64,000 nt of DNA from Plantago major. Its lineage: Eukaryota; Streptophyta; Magnoliopsida; Lamiales; Plantaginaceae. The stretch is taken from assembly GCA_026545765.1 (NCBI GenBank), contig CM048840.1, forward strand, positions 4,671,265-4,735,264. The letters run 5' to 3'. The stretch's first letter is position 1. Every line of letters begins with the position of its first letter. The position numbers and the translations under genes are program-made. The notes beneath the pieces are model-generated. The model was not told the origin of the DNA and ran no database searches. It saw nothing but the letters and a program-made list of their open reading frames with translations. Below, one piece after another: positions 57,938-64,000 of this stretch.

Positions 57938-59584
57938 ATGATGTCTCCAAAGTTGTACTTCATACTTCTCATTACATTTTCTTTCAAATTCTGCTGTGGA
58001 GTCCATGAAACCTCAATCCAGTGTATGTCTACTTATTCTCCGGAAAACTTTGTCCAATGTATGTCTAATCATTCTTCTAAAGGTTACCTGTCATATTTCA
58101 AGTACCTGCACTTCCCAGGATCCCCATCATATTCTAATCTCATACAAGCAGCAGAACAAAATCCCAGATGGTTGAACTCAACATCATCTAAGCCATTGTT
58201 TATCGTGACGCCATATGAAGCGACTGAAATCCGTGCTGCTGTTCTCTGCAGCAAGCAGCATGGTTTCCAAATCAGGGTCAAGAGTGGGGGTCATGACTAC
58301 GAGGGCTTATCATATCTTTGCGAGACACCATTCGTCCTCATTGACCTCGTCAACTTACGTTCGATAAGTATTGATTTGGAAGAAGAAACAGCGTGGGTTG
58401 AGGCAGGAGCTACAGTCGGGGAGCTATACTATCGTATTGCTAAGGAAAGTAAGGCTTTTGGATTTCCGGCAGGGATATGCCCTAGTGTGGGAGTTGGAGG
58501 GCACTTCAGTGGAGGAGGGTTTGGGAACATGGTAAGGAAATACGGTCTAGCCGCAGATAACATACTTGATGCTTATTTTATTGATGTGAATGCAAGGATT
58601 CTTGACCGGGGATCAATGGGAGAGGATCTTTTCTGGGCGATTAGAGGGGGTGGGGGTGCAAGTTACGGGATTATACTTGCGTGGAAAGTCAAGCTGGTTC
58701 CTGTTCCAGAAATGGTAACTGTTTTTAGGCCTCACAGGAAGCTTGACCAAGCAGGCATAAAGCTTGTCGATAAGTGGCAAGATATAGCAAGTAAGCTCCC
58801 AGAAGATTTGTTCATCAGACTTGTGATTCAGAATACAGGTGGAGATAGTGAAGGGGGGAATAAAACAGTTGAGGTCTTGTTCGATTCGCTATTTCTAGGA
58901 CTGAAAAGTGAGCTAATCCAACTGATGAATGAGATATTTCCAGAATTGGGATTAAGGGAAACAGACTGTTCAGAGGTGAGTTGGATTCAGTCTGTGCTTC
59001 ACTTTACTAATTACTTAGTAGATGACCCGCTGGAGGTTTTATTGGATAGAACAGTGCAATACAAGAGCCAGTTCAAGGGAAAGTCAGATTTTGCAACAAA
59101 ACCAATACCTGGGAACGCGCTTGAAGTGGTTCGTGGAAGACTTCTTGAAGAGCAAATTGCGTTCCTGATAATGGAACCGCTTGGTGGACGAATGGATTCT
59201 ATATCTGAATTTGAGCTCCCATTTCCACACAGAAAAGGGAACTTGCTCAATATACAGTACATGGTGAAATGGACTGCTGATGGGGAAGCTGAAGAGAAAA
59301 AGCATATCAGCTGGATAAATATGCTGCATGAGTACATGGAACCGTTCGTATCAAGCTCTCCCCGTACTGCTTACATAAATTACAGGGATCTTGATTTGGG
59401 AATAAATCTGCAGCAAAATACAAGCTATTCAGAAGCTGCTGTTTGGGGCACAATGTACTTCAAAGGAAACTTCAGAAGATTGGCAGAAGTGAAAACTCAG
59501 GTTGATCCTGAGAACTTCTTCAGGCATCAGCAGAGCATACCCCTGCTTACTACTCAGAACCAATCAGTACATATTGACATCTAA
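57938..59584 (+). CDS. BBE-like FAD-linked oxidoreductase, gene G (predicted oxidase, variant active site)
   Basis: This is an intact single-exon gene. I start it at the ATG ATG pair at 57938 (548 aa), where a clean signal peptide begins (MMSPKLYFILLITFSFKFCC). An in-frame ATG 45 nt upstream would put polar residues before it. The N-terminus has a duplicated motif: ETSIQCMSTYSPEN then NFVQCMSNHSSKG, giving cysteines C29 and C41, either of which could pair with C104. FAD-linking residues are H119 and C181 (FPAGIC), and the gatekeeper is V184. Like F, it has Phe (F195) and Asn (N438, LNIQ) in place of the Tyr/Lys pair. PYGG is PLGG. Q440 and Y482 are kept. The extra Cys C128 (YLCET) matches C116 of F. 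psi5 downstream is its closest copy. Confidence 0.94.
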   Translation: MMSPKLYFILLITFSFKFCCGVHETSIQCMSTYSPENFVQCMSNHSSKGYLSYFKYLHFPGSPSYSNLIQAAEQNPRWLNSTSSKPLFIVTPYEATEIRAAVLCSKQHGFQIRVKSGGHDYEGLSYLCETPFVLIDLVNLRSISIDLEEETAWVEAGATVGELYYRIAKESKAFGFPAGICPSVGVGGHFSGGGFGNMVRKYGLAADNILDAYFIDVNARILDRGSMGEDLFWAIRGGGGASYGIILAWKVKLVPVPEMVTVFRPHRKLDQAGIKLVDKWQDIASKLPEDLFIRLVIQNTGGDSEGGNKTVEVLFDSLFLGLKSELIQLMNEIFPELGLRETDCSEVSWIQSVLHFTNYLVDDPLEVLLDRTVQYKSQFKGKSDFATKPIPGNALEVVRGRLLEEQIAFLIMEPLGGRMDSISEFELPFPHRKGNLLNIQYMVKWTADGEAEEKKHISWINMLHEYMEPFVSSSPRTAYINYRDLDLGINLQQNTSYSEAAVWGTMYFKGNFRRLAEVKTQVDPENFFRHQQSIPLLTTQNQSVHIDI

Positions 59585-60177
59585 AGAACAACCAATTCTT
59601 TATGCGCTCATAAAAAGCATTACTTTTCTAGTTTTCTTACTGCAAATGTCTACTTCATAATGCATCTTTGTACATTTATGACGGTTTCAAAATTTCTTAT
59701 TTTTGTGGTTTTAAATGTAGTCTTATGTAAAAAAGCATTATCGTAAAATTACTAATATGTCCTCGGGCATCTATAGAAAAGTTGTCGTGCGTTTATCATA
59801 CCTAAAAAGAAGATTGTATAAATTGAGTATTAACAAGGATTTTGAGCCGAAAAACGAATATAACTACTACGTACCAATAGATAGCGCCAGATGTTGGATA
59901 TCATTTTTTAATGAGGCTGCGCACCAAGTTGTCAAGATTCCATTGGTCTGTTGGGACTTGGGAGAGAGCAGATGACAATAACATCAATTATGAAACCGAT
60001 GAATGGCATCTTCTGCCAGGGATGGAAATATATAATTTGTAGATAATCTGTCTCCTGACAATGACTTTGAGCTGATGCCATGGCCAGATAGATCACTGTC
60101 AGTGATATAAATATGATACTGTGTGAAAGACACCATTTTATACATCACTTGCAAGCTTCAGAAACTTGACAAGAACA
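59585..60177. other. Spacer between gene G and psi5
   Basis: No gene is supported. A 72-codon + strand frame at 59757-59975 has no known motif. GCAAGCTTCAGAAACTTG just before psi5 matches the text before gene G, showing that the leader was duplicated with the gene. Confidence 0.45.
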
Positions 60178-61777
60178 ATGATGTCTCCAATGATTTACTT
60201 CATACTTTTCAGTACATTCGCATGCAACGGAATGCATGAAAATTTTCCCCAGTGTATGTCTACTCACTTCTATACAGAGCATGTCTCACAGTTGCATGAA
60301 GACTTTGTCCACTGTATGGTCACCCATTCATCTAAAAATGATCATCTCACAAACTTTAAGTACATACACTCCCCAAGCTCATACAATCTACTCAACATCA
60401 TCCAAACCTCAGTTCGTCCTTATGCCATATACATAAAACCAGATCCAAGCTGCAGTCATCTGCAGCAAGTGGAATAGACTCCAAATCAGAGTCAAGAGTG
60501 GCGGGCATGACTATGAAGGCCTATTGTACCTCTGTGAAATGCCGTTCATCCTCATTGATCTCGTCAACTTACGTTCCATAAGTATTGATTTGGAGGAAGA
60601 AACAGTGTGGATTGAGACTGGAGCTACAGTAGGGGAGCTATACTATAGGATTGCCAAGGAAAGTAAAGTCCATGCTTCCCAGCAGGAATATGCCCCAGTC
60701 ACGGTGTTGGAGGGCACTTCAGTGGAGGCGGATTTGGGACAATGGTAAGGAAATATGGCCTAGCTGCAGATAATATAATCGATGCTTATTTATGGATGCC
60801 TGGGGGAGGATTCTGGACAGGGAATCGATGGGGGAGGATCTTTTCTGGGCGATCAGAGGAGGTGGAGGGGCGAGCTTTGGCATAATACTTGCATGGAAAG
60901 TCAAGTTGGTTCGAGTCCCACCAGTTGTAACGGTATTTACGCCTCAGAGGAATCTAGATCAAGTAGGCTTAAACCTTGTCTATAAATGGCAAACAATAGC
61001 AAGTAAGCTGCCAGAAAATCTGTACATCAGACTAGTGATTCTGAATAAACCAGTTGAGGTCTGGTTCAATTCACTATTTATGGGACCAAAAGGTGAGTTA
61101 ATCTTGTTGATGGACAAGATCTTTCCAGAATTGGGGTTAAAGGGAATAGACGGTACAGAGGTGAGTTGGATTCAGTCTGTGCTTTACTTTACGAATTACA
61201 ACGTAAACGAGCCCCTGGAAGTTTTACTGGATAGAACAGTGCAAAACAAGGGCTATTTCAAAGCGAAGTTGGATTTTGTAACTAAACCAATACCTGAAAG
61301 CGCACTGGAAGTGATTCGGGAAGGGCTTCTGGAGGATCAAGCTGGTTTACTGATAATGGAACCATTTGGCGGACGAATGGATGGCATTTCTGAATCTGAA
61401 CTACCGTTTCCACACAGAAAAGGCAACTTGTTCAATATACAGTACTTCGTGAAATGGACTGTTGATGGGGATGCTGAAGCAAAGAAGCATGTCGACTGAT
61501 AAATATGCTGCACGAGTACATGGAACCATATGTAACAAGCTCACCCCGTGCTGCTTACCTAAATTACAGGGATCTTGATTTGGGAATCAATCTGCAGCAT
61601 AACACAAGCTATTCAGAAACTGTGATTTGGGGTGCAAAGTATTTTAAAGGGAACTTCAGGAAATTGGCAGAAGTGAAAACCCGAGTCGATCCAGAGAACT
61701 ACTTCCGGCATCAGCAAAGTATTCCCCTGCTTACTCAGAGTAATAGAAATGCATATCTAGCCAAGGAAATAATATGA
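60178..61777 (+). pseudogene. BBE-like pseudogene (psi5), relative of gene G
   Basis: It starts MMSPMIYFILFSTFACNG like gene G and carries the same duplicated N-terminal Cys motif (ENFPQCMSTHF and EDFVHCMVTHSSK). A deletion removes the segment equivalent to AEQNPRWLNSTS, and an in-frame TAA follows at about 60436. SGGHDYEG is intact. A 1-nt change before the Cys motif (about 60678) shifts the frame; in the restored phase the motif reads PAGICPSHG, with His at the gatekeeper. Another frameshift lies near 60790, and loss of a G in the HVDW codon at about 61496 gives a stop. The C-terminus (FRHQQSIPLLTQ) is recognisable to 61777. Like F and G it has GGGFG and LFNIQY, so those features predate the F/G/psi5 duplications. 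Confidence 0.93.
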
Positions 61778-62137
61778 TACATGTTAAGTTCGATTATCCC
61801 GTGCAAAAAAAACAAACAAAATACACATAGGGGGAGGGGGGCTTTAGTGAAGTTATAACACAGGCAACATTCATGCACTTTACCTGTTTTCTGCAAATAA
61901 TGCAACATTGCTGGAATAAAATCATCTAAAAGAAGAGCAATTTGAGGAATATACAAATTGGGATTAAATATTTGGTTCATAAATAACATTTATTATCTGC
62001 GAATTCAATCAACTGGCTGCATGAACAATATTTCCAAACTTGATGTGCAGTATCTAGCATACATTTTGAAAGCGAAGTTAAAAACTTCTAACAGGTCATT
62101 CTAATAACTGCCCCAGGTAATACAAATCTGCTATAAT
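61778..62137. other. Short intergenic region between psi5 and the fatty-acid hydroxylase gene
   Basis: The two loci converge here. The sequence contains A-rich and G-rich runs (61806-61840) and the presumed 3' UTR of the - strand gene. No other feature is seen. Confidence 0.5.
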
Positions 62138-63890
62138 TTATCTAGCCTTCTCGGATTGCTTTGATGGAGGTAGAGTTCCAAACACCTTGTCCCACAGCGA
62201 GGAAGTGATGCCAAAGCCTTTGGTCTGGCTACGGAAATGATGATTTAAATGATATTTCTGCATAATAGAAAAAGGAAAATTATATCATTTGTGACACTGG
62301 AAAATGATCATCAATTAACTACCACACATCATAATTAAGTACAAAGATTTAAGGCTTAGAGATGTGTACTAGTACTACTACTATTGTGTACCTTAAGGCT
62401 CTTTGGTACCTCACTGGTTGGCTGTCCATGGTGCAAATAGTAATGAGTTACATCATACATCACGTAACCAAGTAAACCACCTCCAACTAGAGCAGGAGTT
62501 GCAGAAGGCGTTGAAAATAATTTCACAGCATTCCAGAACTGTTATTGAAAAGAAGTACATGCGTCAATCGTATCAGTATATAAACAACTCCAACAAGTTG
62601 ATGATTTCTTGATGACTTAGACTACTTGCCAATAATGACAAATGATGTTTAATGATTCTGACACATGCAAGTAAAAAGTATGGTTTTAGAAACATTGTGG
62701 AACAAAACTTACCGGAAATAAGAGTACAGCAGTTGCAGCAGGAGGGAAAACTAAGCGAAGACCATCCATTGGGTGCTTGTGATGACAGCCATGCATAAGA
62801 TAATGGATTGTGTTACCCCTACAAGTCGCTGAAACACTTTAGCAATCCATGAAACAGCATGCGATGAAAAACAAAAGTAAAGTATTCTTAAACAAACACA
62901 TGCAAGCAGAAGGAATAGAGAGAAATGAGCATTAGAGAGCATACTAACCAATAACTTTTTGTCTTAATATGGAAAAGGAAGCGATGAAGAGTATATTCTA
63001 GCAAAGTCCAGATAAAAATGCCAAACACTGTCATCAATGCTACTTCAGGTATTGTATGACCCAAACGAACAGAACTTGAGAGCCACCAGGAAACAACAGG
63101 GAGCCAAACTAGGGGAATTACCCACCAATCATTTCGCGTCAAGAACTGTTCAAGAACAATCACAGATAAGTAAAATGTGATGGAAATCATCATGTACCCT
63201 TGATGAGTCTAAGAGCAATACCTCCCAAAAATCACTTTCAAAAAACCGAGGCCCTTCCTTGCTAACAATCGGCTGGTGTACCCACTCCTCATAATCTTCA
63301 CCAAGATGACCAACCTTTAACAGTTTCAAAATATCATGTCAGGGAAAATAAGGAACCAGAAAACGTGGTAAAAAGCAAAACAATACCTGACAAAAGATGA
63401 TTAGATATAAACATATTTCAAACAATAGACATGTCATAAATAGAAGTATTCATCACGTGTCAACGCATATGCAAACATCGAGCCGTATACCCTCCATAAA
63501 TGCAACACTTTAATAAAACATGTGAGTGATAAATAAATAACAGATAACACAGATTTTTCTTTTTCTGCCTTTAGGGTACAAAATAAACTGCAAAAATTAA
63601 CACAACATCCATGCTAAGAAATGTCAGAACCACTGTGGGTGGAGATTCCCACAGTTCAGGCGCATCACCATCACCCTAACTTAACAAGAAGATGATTATC
63701 GGTACCAATTGAACTTTTATGAAAGCCTTTCGTTTGCTTCTGTTGGCATTTAAAGGTACTGTATTTCCATCCATACCATTTTGATGCTTTTAATCAAGAG
63801 AGATTAGATATAGAGCACATAAAAGTGGATAGTTTTTACCTGGAAGACAAGGGGTTTATTCAAGTCCACAGTGAATCCCTGCGCCACCAT
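62138..63890 (-). CDS. FAH1: Dihydroceramide fatty acyl 2-hydroxylase (FAH1/FAH2-like), six exons
   Basis: This membrane di-iron enzyme of the endoplasmic reticulum adds the 2-hydroxyl group to very-long-chain fatty acids of sphingolipids. Coding exons (- strand) are 63890-63840, 63314-63222, 63145-62949, 62818-62713, 62538-62392 and 62257-62138. All introns are GT-AG. They join to 237 aa, the length of Arabidopsis FAH1, starting MVAQGFTVDLNKPLVFQVGH. Histidine clusters are H102-H107 (HRFLFH), H123-H127 (HGCHHKHP), H181-H186 (HYYLHH) and H201-H205 (HLNHH), the expected metal ligands. Hydrophobic segments at about 55-74, 80-100, 136-150 and 164-178 fit a multi-span protein. As in other plant forms, no cytochrome b5 domain is fused. 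It is the only intact non-BBE protein gene in the window and marks the array's edge. Whether it is FAH1 or FAH2 cannot be decided. Confidence 0.96.
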
Positions 63891-64000
63891 CTTCGTATTT
63901 CGAGAATAAGACCGTAACAATGTTTAACCACAAATAAGAATCAAAGAAAGCTCCTGAAAAGGCAGAAAATGAAGCTCACCTCAATAATGAACTGCAACTA
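63891..64000 (-). promoter_or_regulatory. 5' leader of the fatty-acid hydroxylase gene (partial)
   Basis: This is sequence upstream of the ATG at 63890, running off the window. A potential splice donor (GAG then GTGAGC on the - strand, at about 63979) and acceptor-like CAGs suggest that an intron in the 5' UTR is possible, but the exon structure cannot be settled here. Confidence 0.3.

Noticed and set aside
59757-59975. 72-aa frame upstream of psi5
   Set aside because: No motif, no promoter signal, and similar chance frames are common in this AT-rich DNA.

Overview
This window is nuclear DNA from a flowering plant, almost certainly a eudicot. The evidence is AT-rich intergenic sequence, spliced plant-type introns, plant-specific transposon families (CACTA, MULE, hAT, LINE and MITEs) and many intronless berberine-bridge-enzyme-like (BBE-like) genes. 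I cannot assign a genus from the sequence.

The organising feature is a tandem array of BBE-like FAD-linked oxidoreductase genes, all on the + strand, from about 2.7 kb to 61.8 kb. I count seven intact single-exon genes, labelled here A (9615), B (29615), C (38307), D (43071), E (51992), F (54133) and G (57938). There are also five broken copies: psi1 (2685-5138), psi2 (about 36560), psi3 (about 40541), psi4 (about 45265) and psi5 (60178-61777). They fall into sub-groups: A/B; C/D with psi2 and psi3; psi1/psi4; E alone; F/G/psi5. All intact copies keep the His and Cys that bind FAD covalently. They differ at the oxygen-gatekeeper position three residues after that Cys (Val in A, B, F, G; Ile in C, D; Leu in E). 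They also differ at an active-site Tyr/Lys pair, which is Tyr+Lys in A-E and Phe+Asn in F-G. One array therefore seems to contain predicted oxidases and predicted dehydrogenases, and two catalytic designs.

Region by region: 1-1255 is a decayed MULE transposase with an OTU protease domain. 2.7-5.1 kb is psi1, split by an AT-rich insertion. 7.6-8.8 kb is a MULE-like element carrying a gene fragment. 9.6-11.2 kb is gene A. 12.75-15.47 kb is a probable non-autonomous element filled with a 20-22 bp minisatellite. 16.6-24.1 kb is a 5'-truncated LINE with a 10-bp target duplication and a decayed CACTA transposon nested in it. 24.1-29.6 kb is gene-free with several MITEs. 29.6-31.2 kb is gene B. 31.9-35.8 kb is a frameshifted hAT-type transposase on the - strand. 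35.9-38.3 kb holds two identical tRNA-Lys(UUU) genes and a tRNA relic, each tRNA lying upstream of a BBE-like locus as if duplicated together. 38.3-45.8 kb contains C, psi3, D and psi4. 45.85-46.8 kb is a threefold tandem repeat. 47-52 kb is noncoding. 52-61.8 kb contains E, F, G and psi5.

The array ends at a six-exon - strand gene for a dihydroceramide fatty-acid 2-hydroxylase (62138-63890, 237 aa), a housekeeping membrane enzyme and the only intact gene of another family.

The BBE-like proteins all carry signal peptides and should act in the secretory pathway or apoplast on small phenolics or oligosaccharides. The exact substrates cannot be read from sequence. I see no partner biosynthetic genes that would make this a classical metabolic gene cluster. 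The biology here is a locally expanding and decaying enzyme family in a transposon-rich setting.
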